From positions 92,457,816 to 92,521,815 of the forward strand of contig CM055816.1 of assembly GCA_029582265.1 (NCBI GenBank): a stretch of DNA of 64,000 nucleotides, read 5' to 3'. A program made the translations under genes and the position numbers. Positions 1 to 11,884 of the stretch are shown here, piece by piece. Source of the DNA: Zoroaster sp. YZ-2022 (Eukaryota > Echinodermata > Asteroidea > Forcipulatida > Zoroasteridae). Under the pieces are notes generated by a model. The model saw only the letters and a program-made list of their open reading frames with translations. It searched no databases and was not told the DNA's origin. Numbering within the stretch: position 1 is the first letter of the stretch; each line of letters begins with the position of its first letter.

Positions 1-154
1 ATGTTCTGTTTATGTGTTAAGTTTGAAGGCTGTATATGCTTAGCAAGTATGCCTTTGTTACCGGACAGTCGCCACTGAGATGAAGAAGTAAAAAACAAAT
101 ATTAAAAAAAAACGAACAAAAACAAGAGGTGTTCGCGCTGTTGCTCGAACACCT
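1..154 (+). repeat. End module of the hairpin/148-bp repeat family
   Basis: This is the right end of an element whose left part lies outside the window. It holds the family's conserved block (gaaggctgtatatgcttag, then ccggacagtcgccactgag), an A-rich stretch, and a terminal hairpin at 127-154 with 9-bp arms AGGTGTTCG and CGAACACCT. Related modules recur at 4260-4350, about 11430-11690 and, inverted, at 26825-26965. No coding potential is seen. Confidence 0.7.
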
Positions 155-188
155 AACTAGAGATTCGAGTTTGTTTACACAAACTCTA

Positions 189-1141
189 GGTGTTCGGGAG
201 GAAGTAAAGGTCAAATTGGGGTCACCTTTGTGTAACATTGTTTTGACAAATAACGATCTGTACAATGGTGCAAATATTGTGAATTTACCTCTTGTGGAAG
301 ATTTTGTTTTAAATATTAAACTTTGACTTCCGGTTTAGACAGGAAGTAAAGGTCAAATTGGGGTCAACTTTGTGTAAAATTGTTTTGACAATTAACGATC
401 TGTACAATGGTACAAAAATTGTGAATTTACCTCTTGTAGTTGTTGAGATACGATTTTTTAAATATTAAACTTTGACTTCCGGTTTGGACAGGAAGTAAGG
501 TCGAATTGGGGTGACCTTTTTGTAAATATTTCTTGACAATTAACGACCTGTACAATGGTTTAAAAATTGTGAATTTACCTGTTGTGGTTGTTGAGATATG
601 ATTTTTTTAAATATTAAACTTTGACTTCCGGTTTGGACAGGAAGTAAGGTCAAATTGGGTTCACCTTTTTGTAAATATTTCTCGACAATTAACGACCTGT
701 ACAATGGTACAAAAAAAATTAATTTACCTCTTGTAGTTGTTGAGATACGATTTTTTAAATATTAAATTTTTGACTTCCGGTTTGGACAGGAAGTAAGGTC
801 AAATTGGGGTCACCTTTTTGTAAATATTTTTTGACAATTAACGACCTGTACAATGGTTTAAAAATTGTGAATTTACCTGTTGTGGTTATTGAGATATGAT
901 TTTTTTAATTATTAAACTTTGACTTTCGGTTTGGACAGGAAGTAAAGGTCAAATTGGGGTCACTCACAACTCGTGTTTGATCTACTTGTTAAGTTTTAAG
1001 TACATGCCAAGTTTCAAGTTCATGTGAAGTTTGCAAGTATGTGTTTGTTACCGGACAGTTATTGGGGAGAAGAAGAAGAAGTAAAAAAAAAAAAAAAAAC
1101 CAAACAAAAACAATAGGTGTTCGCGCTGTAGCTCGAACCCC
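189..1141 (+). mobile_element. Apparently complete non-autonomous TIR element with internal tandem array
   Basis: The left end reads GGTGTTCGG just after TA (187-188). The right end reads CTCGAACCCC just before TA (1142-1143). This looks like a short terminal inverted repeat with a TA target duplication, as in Tc1/mariner-type elements. Inside are about five to six ~148-bp units (200-962), then the A-rich end module and a hairpin near 1115-1141. There is no transposase. The same plan is seen inverted at 26825-28067. Superfamily assignment is inferred from the TA alone. Confidence 0.6.
200..962 (+). repeat. ~148-bp tandem array (cttccggtttggacaggaag unit)
   Basis: The marker gacttccggtttggacagg, with small variants, occurs near 326, 474, 624, 771 and 920, giving spacings of 147-150 bp. 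Each unit also carries a ggtcaaattggggtcac block and an AT-rich tail ending aaatattaaactttgac. The inner ttccggtttggacaggaa is a near-palindrome. The units differ by scattered substitutions, so the array is not recent. A four-unit inverted array of the same sequence lies at about 27225-27710. Confidence 0.85.
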
Positions 1142-1164
1142 TAAAAAAAAACCTAGAGCTTAAG

Positions 1165-3062
1165 TGTTGTTAGAACAAACACACGGTGTTCGAGTCCACT
1201 TCCGGTTCAATCAAATTATCATCGATGATGTCAATATCATATTGTGCAAGGGTTTATCATCTTTTATAATAACAATATCAATTTCATATTCAAAAGACAT
1301 ATCAATTTTGCGTTAGAATGTGTTGAATTTGAACTTATGAATTATGACCTCCTCGTGATTATGAAAAAATAACAAATTTGTCAACTTATACATCAAATTG
1401 AAGCTATGAGATATGACCTTTTAAAATTTGTAAAAAATCGTTACTTCGTGTACCACTAATTGGACCATTGGCAAGCATTTATGGTAACTCATTTCACAAG
1501 CATTACAAGCTATTAATGTAAGGAATTCAATTGTTTTTTTTGTTTTCTAATAGGTCATTTAGTTCTTGAGATATTGGCTGTTGAACTTGGAAAAGTTGTG
1601 AGATTTAAGCAATAAATTAGAAATTAAGTGTGACTTGGAACACAATGTTTTTTATTTTAAATATTGACACTAGCCCAACACATGCTTTTCAAAAAACATG
1701 CTAGATGATAAATCAACATTAAAAATCACTCATATGAAAATAGTTTGCCAGGGTTGTAGGTAGCCAGATCAACCTATTCAGCGTTATTATGGGCATAAAG
1801 TCACAAAGTTGATTTAGGGTAGAAGGGGACTACATGTATAGTAACTGGATTAAACTTGGCTTCAAATTCAAAGAGCAGGAAGTGTGGGTTAAATTGTTTG
1901 GGGGAGTTGGGGGTTACTGAAGACACTGAAGCATGGAAGACCATATAAATATTTCCCCTTTCCTTTCCTTCAGCTAATTAACCTTTCATTAGAAAACAAG
2001 ATTATAACTACTACATGATAAGGTTGGAAGAAAGCTTGCATCCGTGCTTTCCATCTTCCACTGCCCCCCGCAGAAGAGTTGTCATAAAGTAAATAATTCC
2101 CAATTCAAACAAAATTAAATGTAATTATATCCACTGGATCAAATCTGATAATTGGTTGCCCTTTTCACTTTGTTTATGGAAAAACCTTTAAATTTTAGAT
2201 TTAAATGAAGCCAACATTGGTATTTATCTCTTGGTATTAAGTCTTGTACAAACATAAATTTAGTCTTTATTTATAATATACTTCACTTTCAGGTTAAGTT
2301 TATAACAAAAATATAATGATAAATTGACAATGATAGTGACACTGTAATCAAGCATCTCCTTATTGTGACATGTTAAACTGTCTTTGTTTTCACCTATACT
2401 GCAAATAACTAAAAAATAATTTATAAAATTTGAAAACAAATTCTACATTGATTTCTACATTTTCAAGGTTGTACACATAATTGGCAAAATGTCTGTAGCT
2501 GCATCCATACTACAGAATTACAACCTAAAGATCAGATGCCATTTTGTACATAAATTGTTAGACATTGAAATAATCAAAGAGTTGTATGGGTGCTTGTAAA
2601 TTGCTAATAAAGCAATGAAATACATATTTATTTTAACTGTCTGTTGGGTTTCATGACTTGACTTTTGTGGTTACACACTTCCCTCCCCCACAATCAATTG
2701 AAACCACTTTGTTGACCTGTTTAACCTACTTGTAACCAATCTAGAAATGAGTGTACATGGTCTTACACATGTAACAAGTGAATTGACTTCAGTGTAAATG
2801 AACCCAACCATGATCCTTTGTTGACAAGAAAACAGAATTAATCTGTATTTATAATAAATGTACTCTCTGTATGTACGATTTAGTGACAGTTCAGAATGGG
2901 TGACATTCAGGGGTTGTCATTGGAATCTGTAATTTTGGAATAAAATGTCTGCCCCCTCCCCCCAAGTTCTTGGTGATGGCATGTACTGCCACTGCTGATG
3001 AACCAACACATTTGGTTTTTATTTTTTTATTTTTTATTTTTTATTCTTTGGTCTATCATTGC
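1165..3062. repeat. Unidentified dispersed repeat, copy A
   Basis: This segment aligns by eye with 4365-6580 (copy B) from the acacggtgttcgag block to ggtctatcattgc. Fixed markers are offset by 3200 bp on the left and 3538 bp on the right, because B has extra blocks, the largest about 260 bp at 5203-5465. It is AT-rich and I see no reading frame that resembles a protein. An AATAAA-like string near 2605 might mean an old 3' UTR, but nothing else supports that. Confidence 0.7.
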
Positions 3063-4185
3063 AGACAAATTTCAGAGAAGTTCTAATTTATGTGAATGAG
3101 GAAAATAATATGTCACAGTGAACATGCTGTAAAAAATAATAGGAAGGTTTTATAAGTACATGGACCAAGAATAAAGTATTTGGAAATTCAGATAAGTTCT
3201 AATTTATGTCAATGGGGAAAATAGTGTATAATTTTGGAGTAGCTGGACCATTAAAATTGAAAAGGGCATTGGTTTGTTTTCAAAATTGCACACAATTATT
3301 CTTGACAATGTGTAATAAATTAAAGAAATGTTCTCACACGAAACTCACATCAAAAGAGAAAGGTATTTAAGGAAATTGCCGAGTCTCTTATACTCATATA
3401 GTTTCATGTGATTGTGAGAGATGTCTCAGAGAGGCCTCAGGGAGCAGGACCTACAAGTACATGCATTGTGTCATGAATATTGTGCATTTTTCCTGTGAAA
3501 TAATTGTCTATGTAAGTTGATTTGTATCTGAGAAGGGTAACAAATTAAGGAAAAGTGCAGTAAACAATCACTACTACACTCACTAGGCTACTTATTTAAT
3601 TTGTGCACAAACTGAAGATTTTTGGAGAAAACAAAAATTACAAAATATGGCATAAAATTTCTACTGAAAAATTGCCATAACCTTAACAACTGAATTTTCC
3701 TTTCCTTATTTATATTCTAAATACATTTTGGTGACATCTGTTCATATTTTGTTAGAAAAGGGGCGAGTTGTTTACTGTCCAAAGTATATGTTCACGTAAC
3801 TAACGTTACTCGTTAGTTAAACAGGCACAATGCAACGACGAATGGCCAGCCAACCAACGCTTAAAAAATGGCTTTTCTTGTAAGTTGTATAAAAACACGA
3901 AGATAAATACAGGAAATTCTCTTAAAAACTAACTCTAAGATACCTACCCTTTACGACTGTGTTGGCGATCCATTCGAAGACCTATTTTTGGGGTCAAAAC
4001 TCCAACGAGTCTAAAAAATTACGTCTGGGCCATGGGCACCACACACGTAAACAGCGTCGATATCGATTGTACATGTAGCTCATTTGTAACCAAAGGTAGT
4101 GTAGCGCCTCATATTGCGCCTTGCGGCGCTATACGATATTTGATTCTTTCATGCAACGTAACTGAAACGTTTTAAATTTGATTTA
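3063..4185. other. No gene seen; AT-rich unique-looking DNA
   Basis: No protein-like frame, RNA gene or transposon end is recognisable. The only structure noted is a short inverted pair around 4100-4135, tagcgcc and ggcgcta. Confidence 0.5.
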
Positions 4186-4400
4186 AAAAACTTTGATTTA
4201 GCGTAATTCGACACCTGATGACATAATCATGACGTCACAGCGAACGGTTTCGTCAGCTTGTTATGTTTTGTTTATGTGTTAAGTTTGAAGGCTGTATATG
4301 CTTAGCAAGGATACCTTTGTTGCCGGACAAGCGCCACTGAGAAGAAGAAAACTAGAGCTTAAATGTTTGTTAGAACAAACACACGGTGTTCGAATCAACT
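4186..4400 (+). repeat. Hairpin-less end module of the 148-bp family
   Basis: It contains the cgtaattcgacacctgatga and catgacgtcacagcgaacgg blocks and the gaaggctgtatatgcttag/ccggacaagcgccactgag block. The same order is found at about 11365-11520. The tandem hairpins and the 148-bp array are missing, and the module runs directly into repeat copy B. It looks like a deleted derivative. Confidence 0.6.
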
Positions 4401-7362
4401 TCTGGTTCAATCAAATTATCAACGATGATGTCAATATCATATTGTGCAAGGGTTTATCATCTTTTATAATAACAATATCAATTTCATGTTCATAAGACAT
4501 ATCAATTTTGCATTAGAATGTGTTGAATTTGAACTTCCTGTTTGGACAGGAAGTAAAGGTCAGATTAGGTGGTTTGACGGCCTATATGACCTCCTCATGA
4601 TTATGAAAAAATAACAAATTTGTCAACTTATACATCAAATTGAAGCTATGAGATATGACCTTTTAAAATTTGTAAAATCGTTACTTCCTGTGCCACTAAT
4701 TGGACCAATTGCCAAAGCATTTATGGTATCTCATTTCACAAGAATTACAAACTATTAATGTAAGGAATTCAATTATGTTTTATGTTTTCTAATATGTCAT
4801 TTAGTTCTTGAGATATTGGCTGTTGAACTTGGAAAAGTTGTGAGATTTAAGCAATAAATTAGAAATAAACAAGTGTGACTTGGAACACTATGTTTTTATT
4901 TTAAATATTGACACTAGCCCAACACATGCTTTTCAAAAACCATGCTAGATGATAAATCAACAATCACTCCTTTGAAAATAGTTTGCCAGGGTTGTAGGCA
5001 GCTAGATCAACCTATTCAGCATTATGGGCATAAAGTCACAAAGTTGCTTTAGGGTAGAAGGGGACTACATGTATAGTAACTGGATTAAACTTGGCTGCAA
5101 ATTCAAAGAGCAGCAAGTGTGGGTTAAATTGTTTGGGGGAGCTGGGGGTTACTGAAGACACTGAAGCATGGAAGAGCATATAAATATTTCCCCTTTCCTT
5201 GTTTTTCCAACTTTACCAAGGAAAAGTTACCCTGTGAGAGAAGAGTCTTGACACTCCTGAGATTTCCATTTCCATGTTGTGATTAATTTTTCCCTACATG
5301 GAACATGATAGAAAGTTACCTAATAATTGTGCATTTCATCCATGTTCATGTATCAGGTACCACAGAGTCTACTCAAAGCACAGCCGTATAGTAGTTGGGT
5401 GAAGAAGAAACAATAAAGCTTATGTCAAATAGCTGATGTCTGCAGTCTTCAATGCTTGTATGGATATCAGCTAATTAGCCTTTCATTAGAAAACAAGCTT
5501 ATGACTACTACATGATAAAGTTAGAAGAAAGCTTGCATCTGTGCTTTCCATCTTCCCCTGCCCCCCCCCCCGCAGAAGAGTTGTCAAAAATTAGATAATT
5601 CCCAATTCAAACAAAATTAAATGTAATTATATCCACTGGATCAAATCTGATAATTGCTTGCCCTTTTCATTTTGTTTATGGAAAAACCTTTTAATTGTAG
5701 ATTTAAATGAAGCCAACATTGGTATTTATGTCTTGGTATTAAGTCTTGTACAAAAATAAATTTAATTGATGGACTGCATGTTTATATACTGAGAGTGATC
5801 TTTATTTATAATATACTTCACTTTCAGGTTAAGTTTATAACAAAAATATAATGATAAATTGACAATGATAGTGACACTGTAATCAAGCATCTCCTTATTG
5901 TGACATGCTTATAAATTGTCTTTGTTTTCACCTAATCTGCAAATAATTAAAAAATAATTCAAAAAATTTGAAAACAAATTCTACATTGATTTTTACATTT
6001 TCAAGGTTGTACACATGATTGGCAAAATGTCTGTAGCTGCATCCATACTACAGAATTACAACCTAAAGATCAGATGCCATTTTGTACATACATTTTTAGA
6101 CATTGAAATAATCAAGAGTTCCATCAGTGCTTGTAAATTGCTAATAAAGCAATGAAATACATATTTATTTTAACTGTCTGTTGGGTTTCATGACTTGACT
6201 TTTGTGGTTACACATTTCCCTCCCCCACAATCAATTGAAACCACTTTGTGGGCCTGTTTAACCTATTTTGTAACCAATCTATAAATGAGTGTACATGGTC
6301 TTACACATGTAACAAGTGAAATGACTTCAGTGTAAATGAACCCAACCATGATCCTTTATTGACAAGAAAACAGAAACAATCTGCATTTAAAATAAATGTA
6401 CGCTCTGTATGTACGATTTAGTGAGTTCAGAATGGGTGACATTCAGGGGTTGTCATTGGAATCGGTAATTTTGGAATAAAATGCCTGCCCCTCCCCCAAG
6501 TTCTTGGTGATGGCATGTACTGCCACTGGTGATAAACCAACACATTTGTTGTTTTTTTCTAAAATTCTTTGGTCTATCATTGCCGCACTATAGAATCCAA
6601 GAACTAGGGAAGGGGAGGGGCAAACAAGCAATACAAGTATAAGGGGTCCCAAATTACCAATTCCATTGACTGACAACTGGTGTTTCATTATGTCAAAAAT
6701 CACACCCAGCATCAATTCTGCATAGCTGAAGTTGCAAGATGTTTCTGTCGTATTTCTAAAAAAGATTTAAGATTGAAAATTGGAGTAAGGGCTTAGATTG
6801 GAAAGGTGGTTATCAGATACACCCCTTCTCTTGGACTGAAATGCCAGTACTGCTATAGCAAACAAATAATAACAAATTATACTAAACCTTAACTTTTTGT
6901 AATAAACAACCATTAAAACTAAATGAAATGTTCATCATTGGTATTTGATAGTGAACATTAACTTCAACCTTGTAACACTTTAGCTTTAGATCTCCTGAAT
7001 TTTTTTTGAAAATCTGTGAAAATTTATTAAAAATAGGTGCTCCTCCTCATGTTTCATAAAGTTATGTTTGGTAACTTCTTGAATTTTTACATAATTTTTT
7101 TATAATTTTTTTTGTTTTGTTTCTCTAAGATAAAAGCACTTTGGACAAATTAATTTGGTCATTAGGCCTATGTGTCCCAACGAAATAAAAATGTTTGATA
7201 ATCTGAGAATCTAAACCAAAATTGAAGCTTCCCTTTCACCATTTTTCCTGTCAAATATGTAGAGTATGTAATCAGGGGTTTCACATAATTGCCAGGGGAC
7301 ATTGACATAATTGTGTTCATTATGTACACATGTACATCATGTTATGTCTACCGATGGCAATG
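4381..7362. repeat. Unidentified dispersed repeat, copy B (longest copy)
   Basis: The left half matches copy A. The right part, about 5950-7362, is repeated again as copy C at an offset near 1413 bp. A block at 5203-5465 is absent from copy A, so it is an insertion in B or a deletion in A. No coding potential is convincing; the 90-residue minus-strand frame at 6443-6715 has no recognisable motif and matches no family I know. Confidence 0.7.
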
Positions 7363-8745
7363 CAAAAATAATTTATAAAATTTGAAAACAAATTCTACAT
7401 TGATTTTACATTTTCAAGGTTGTACACATGATTGGCAAAATGTCTGTAGCTGCATCCATACTACAGAATTACAACCTAAAGATCAGATGCCATTTTGTAC
7501 ATAAATGTTTAGACATTGAAATAATCAAGAGTTCCATCAGTGCTTGTAAATTGCTAATAAAGCAATGAAATACATATTTATTTTAACTGTCTGTTGGGTT
7601 TCATGACTTGACTTTTGTGGTTACACATTTCCCTCCCCCACAATCAATTGAAACCACTTTGTTGACTTGTTTAACCTACTTGTAACCAATCTAGAAATGA
7701 GTGTACATGGTCTTACACATGTAACAAGTGAAATGACTTCAGTGTAAATGAACCCAACTATGATCCTTTGTTGACAAGAAAACAGAAACAATCTGCACTT
7801 ATAATAAATGTACGCTCTGTATACGTACGATTTAGTGACAGTTCACAATGGGTGACATTCAGGGGTTGTCATTGGAATCGGTAATTTTGGAATAAAATGC
7901 CTGCCCCCTCCCCCAAGTTCTTGGTGATGGCATGTACTGCCACTGGTGATGAACCAACACATTTGTTTTCTAAATTTTTTTGGCTATCATTGCAGCACTA
8001 TAGAATCCAAGAACTAGGGAAGGGGAGGGGCAAACAAGCAATAAGAGTATAAGGGGCCCAAATTACCAATTCCATTGACTGACGACTACTGCTTCATTAT
8101 GTCGAAAATCACACCCAGCATCAATTCTGCATAGCTGAAGTTGCAAGATGTTTCTGTCCTCTTTTTAAAAAAGATTTAAGATTGGGCTCAGATTTAAATA
8201 AATGTTGTTTAACTGACATGAATTGGAAAGGTGGTTATCAGATACACCCCTTCTCTTGGACTGAAATGGCAGTACTGCTATAGCAAAAAATAATAACAAA
8301 TTATACTAAACCTTAATTTTTGTAATAAACAACCATTAAAACTAAATGAAATTCATCGTTAACATTAGATCTCCTGAAAATTTTATGTGAAAATCTGTGA
8401 AAATTTATTAAAAATAGGTGCTCCCCTCGTGTTTCATAAAGTTATGTCTGGTAACTTCTTGAATTTTCACCAAAAAAATTTATAATTGTATTTTTTTCTC
8501 TAAGATAAAAGCACTTTGGACAAATTAATTTGGTCATTAGGCCTATGTGTCCCAACCAAATAAAAATGTTTGATAATATGAGAATCTAAACCAAAATTGA
8601 AGCTTCCCTTTCACCATTTTTCCTGTCAAATATGTAGAGTATGTAATCAGGGGTTTCACATAATTGCCAGGGAACATTGACATAATTGTGTTCATTATGT
8701 ACACATGTACATCATGTTATGTCTACCGATAGCAATGCAAATTAA
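7363..8745. repeat. Copy C, tandem duplicate of the right part of copy B
   Basis: It starts at the same point in the aaaaataatt...tttgaaaac tract and ends at gtctaccgatagcaatgc, which matches the end of B (gtctaccgatggcaatgc). The marker tcaaggttgtacacatgatt occurs at 6001 and 7414. The copies differ by small indels and substitutions, including a stretch around 8180-8215 not present in B. This is an old head-to-tail duplication of about 1.4 kb. Confidence 0.8.
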
Positions 8746-8770
8746 TATTGATCATGATTAAGATACTCAC

Positions 8771-8806
8771 CCAGAATCCACCATGTCCAGGTACACAATG
8801 TTGATG
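8771..8806 (-). CDS. Candidate micro-exon, 36 nt
   Basis: On the minus strand a pyrimidine-rich stretch ending tttttccag precedes 36 nt that end at a GTGAGT donor (complement of 8765-8770). One frame reads INIVYLDMVDSG, which is protein-like. The length is a multiple of three. It lies just outside repeat copy C. Splice-like motifs of this quality occur by chance in AT-rich DNA, so this is only a candidate. No gene identity can be given. Confidence 0.25.
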
Positions 8807-9321
8807 CTGGAAAAACAGTTGAAATCATGTTTCATCTTATTCCAGATGGTTGTAAAATTGTTTTTAAACTTGAAAATTAAAATATTGTTTTCGATTTTTA
8901 AAATAAAATGGTATAATTTGGAGAAGCTCTCAAAACTTTTAATAAATATTCTTGAAAAACCATTAAAATGGAAGGTGGTTAAATTTCTTGCAAAAAGTAC
9001 TTTAAAACTTTGAAATATGTGATTGCTGTTAACATTTTGTCAAATAAAAGATTTCTTTTCATAACAATGATATTAATGATTCATTTTCTCAATAATTTTC
9101 CACTCTACCGTCGAAATAAACACCAACGAATTAAGTAGTCTTCGTTCGCTTCTTCTATAAGGAATGTGTCCAATTTGAGGATTAGTATTTCTTTAAAAAA
9201 TCATTGCAAATGCAAAGCATTCATATATTTTGGTTTCCACAGACAACAGCTTGTTGACGGCATAGAACAATAAAATCACAGATGTTCATGAAAATAAATT
9301 GAGGTCATGTAAATCTCTTAC
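8807..9321. other. No gene seen; AT-rich spacer
   Basis: A Lys/Leu/Ile-rich frame of 76 codons (8783-9013, plus strand) is the composition expected of AT-rich non-coding DNA and shows no motif. Nothing else is recognised. Confidence 0.5.
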
Positions 9322-10069
9322 TATACTACCGGAATAAAGTAACTGTGCATCATTTGAAGTTATGCTATTTTTTAATGAAAAAAGATAATACAATGATTTG
9401 TGGTGTTCTGTTAAATCACTGTTTAACTGTTAACAGGATAATCTCGAAATCTGTATGCTTGGACACTAGGCTTCGTGACACGTCCTTGAAGAGATGTGGT
9501 GTCAAAAGTCAGTTCACAAACTCAGTATCGTGTGTGTCCACCATTGGCGTTGATGCAGGTCTGAGATACAGGGACGAGATCATTGGGCCTCATGTGCAAG
9601 CGTTCATTCAAAGACAAGGACGTAACATCACGCTTCAGCAAGATAATGCCCGTCCACATGTCGCTCGTGTTGTGACAGATTTCCTGAGACAGCAGAACAT
9701 TCGTTTACGTCAAGCCCAGAATCAGCCATTGACGTTAGCTGAATTGGGACAAGCGTTGGTTCAGACATGGAACAACATTCCCCAAGCTTTCTTCAATCGC
9801 TTAGTGTCGTCTATGCGTCGTCGTTGTCAAGCCTGCATCAACGCCAATGGTGGACACACACGATACTGAGTTTGTGAACTGACTTTTGACACCACATCTC
9901 TTCAAGGACGTGTCACGAAGCCTAGTGTCCAAGCATACAAATTTCGAGATTATCCTGTTAACAGTTAAACAGTGATTTAACAGAACACCACAAATCATTG
10001 TATTATCTTTTTTCATTAAAAAATAGCATAACTTCAAATGATGCACAGTTACTTTATTCCGGTAGTATA
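9322..10069. mobile_element. Tc1-derived fold-back element with ~230-bp terminal inverted repeats
   Basis: The left arm (9322-9558) and right arm (about 9835-10069) are near-perfect reverse complements, starting tatactaccggaataaag and ending ctttattccggtagtata. A central ~275 bp is single-copy and holds a transposase remnant. The TA at each tip fits Tc1/mariner target-site use. The right arm includes the 3' end of the transposase reading frame, so each arm carries an inverted copy of that coding end. This is an internally deleted, non-autonomous relic that would form a long hairpin when single-stranded. Confidence 0.85.
9561..9872 (+). pseudogene. Tc1-like transposase C-terminal remnant
   Basis: In a frame running 9345-9872, residues 74-120 read as a Tc1-type DDE domain: RYRDEIIGPHVQAF, then LQQDNARPHVARVV with the second catalytic Asp (about residue 100). 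Then TDFLRQQNIR is followed directly by LTLAELGQALVQTWNNIPQ and the family's closing segment ending in GGHTRY and a stop. The stretch that normally carries SPDLNPIEH with the third acidic residue is missing, and the part before the second Asp is truncated. The product cannot be catalytic. Residues 1-73 of the open frame come from the inverted arm, not from transposase. Confidence 0.8.
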
Positions 10070-11054
10070 TTTGTATAATAGTAAAATCAGTGGTTAAACA
10101 ACTTTTTCCACTTTCACAAGCAATAACTTTCCAGTAAATCATACAATTTCACTATAATTTGTATTTCTGTAACAAGCACGACTTAGATAAGTTTATGCAA
10201 CCAGTAATACGCCATAGTTTTGTAAGTTTTCCGAGAAATGCTAAGCTTCATTAATGTAGGTGCGTCATTTCACGAGTGCGGCGAATTACGTACATGGACG
10301 ATATGTAGGCGAGTTACACAACAATGAAGCATTTTGCAAAGGATGCTCTTTTGACTTTGACTGCACAGTTTTACACTTTTTTCTGGACAATATAGCATCT
10401 ATCCATGTTCAGTCATTATTTTTAGTTAAAATGCATACTCAATATAGTTTTCATGAAATAGATGTACTACTACAGTTTCGTCCGTCACGAACCTCCATTA
10501 GATTGTGCATGCAATAATTATGTCTACGATAGGCCTACTTTACAAACGCACATTCTAGGCCAATAAACCTCTAAATAATGTCTACTTACCTCTTAATAAT
10601 GCAATTATATTTTCCTCTTTCTTGGTAAACCATTTTATTTTCTTGTATTTTGCTTTGGAGTTAAAAGAACGGCAAAATTCCTCAGTATTTTTTCATGTAA
10701 CCGAGAATTAAATGGCCGTTGCCGAAGACGTTTTGCTAGTGATAAAATGTCACGTGATCACTGATACGCAATGTGATTGGAGATTGCCTCGACAGATTGC
10801 CTCGACAGATTGCCTCAAAGTAGTAGAAAGCCAGTCTACTCATTGCCACTGGATTGCGTGAAATGCCACACAGGGCAATCTCTGAGCAATCTCATTGCCA
10901 GCAACTTTTATTGCCTGAAAATTGCCCGAAAATTACCCCGTGTGACAGGGCCTTTACGTTGTAGGCCTATATTAAACTCCGTATATTGCTGTGTGTACGT
11001 ATTCTGTACACGGGCGATATGGGCTATTTGTACATACAGGGAATAAATAGTAAT
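10070..11054. other. No gene; possible relic of a MITE end at 10757-10957
   Basis: Most of this stretch shows nothing recognisable, and an 85-codon frame at 10260-10517 has no motif. Around 10757-10957 the sequence has repeats of attgcctcgacag and ends in accccgtgtgacagggcctt. That resembles the tips of common invertebrate miniature elements, but I cannot find a matching opposite end. The assignment is weak. Confidence 0.3.
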
Positions 11055-11057
11055 TCA

Positions 11058-11690
11058 GCATATTGTTTCAATTAACCTTCCGGTTTCGACCGGAAGGAAA
11101 GACCAGACTGGGGTCACGTCTGAAAACGAAATGTGACCTAGTTTAAGATATTTAAGATGATAAAAAGATTGTGAAAATATCTTCTATGGTTCATGAGATA
11201 CGATATTTTGAAATTTTTCAATTTTCAACTTCCGGTTTCGACCGGAAGGAGAGGTCAGATTAGGATTACGTCTAAAAACGTAATTCAAGATTTTTCAGAT
11301 AATGCAAAGATTGTGAAAATATCTTTTGTGGTTCATGAGATATGATTTTTTGAAATATTAAAATTTGATTTAGCGTAATTCGACACCTGATGACGTAATC
11401 ATGACGTCACAGCAAACGGTTTCGTCTGCTTGATATGTTCTGTTTATGTGTTAAGTTTGAAGGCTGTAAATGCTCAGCAAGGATGCCTTTGTTGCCGGAC
11501 AAGCGCCACTGAGATGGAGAAGTGAAAAAAAACAAAAAAACAGTACAAAAACAATAGGTGTTCGCGCTGCGCGCTCGAACACCTAAAAAACCGAACAAAA
11601 ACAAGAGGTGTTCGCGCTGTCGCTCGAACTCCTAAAACAAAAACGAACAAAAACAAGAGGTGTTTCGGGCACATACCCGAACACCTGAAA
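11058..11690 (+). repeat. Diverged 148-bp family copy with three tandem hairpins
   Basis: Two diverged units (11080-11350) carry cttccggtttcgaccggaag, a full palindrome version of the family motif. The end module follows (11365-11530), with cgacacctgatgacgtaatc, catgacgtcacagcaaacgg and ccggacaagcgccactgag. Three hairpins then lie ~51 bp apart at 11556-11584, 11606-11633 and 11658-11686. The third has a different inner stem (cggg/cccg) but keeps the outer arms. No clear left terminus is visible, so the copy may be truncated. Confidence 0.75.
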
Positions 11691-11884
11691 ACAAAAGGAG
11701 AGAAAAAGAGAGATAGAGAGAGAAGGGAGGGGAGGGGAGAACGCACTCCCATTCCCACAGTGTGCTTTGTTTTTCTCTCCCTTTGATTATTTCATTGTAA
11801 TTTTTGTAGTACTGAAAAATAATTGTTTTTGATTCTCAGCCCCCCCGCCCCCCTGCCCCTCCTAAAAAATGTTCTGGATCCGCC
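11691..11884. other. Low-complexity GA-rich and C-rich spacer
   Basis: A gagagagag-type purine tract lies at 11695-11745 and a C-rich tract at 11840-11870, followed by ctggatccgccc. No gene is seen. Confidence 0.6.

Noticed and set aside
9801..10142. 113-codon minus-strand frame similar to the start of the 9345-9872 frame
   Set aside because: It is the inverted arm of the fold-back element read from the other side, not a second gene.
11556..11686. Helitron 3' ends, because of the terminal hairpins
   Set aside because: The hairpins are followed by A-rich sequence, not CTRR. Complete copies have inverted tips and TA flanks, which Helitrons lack.
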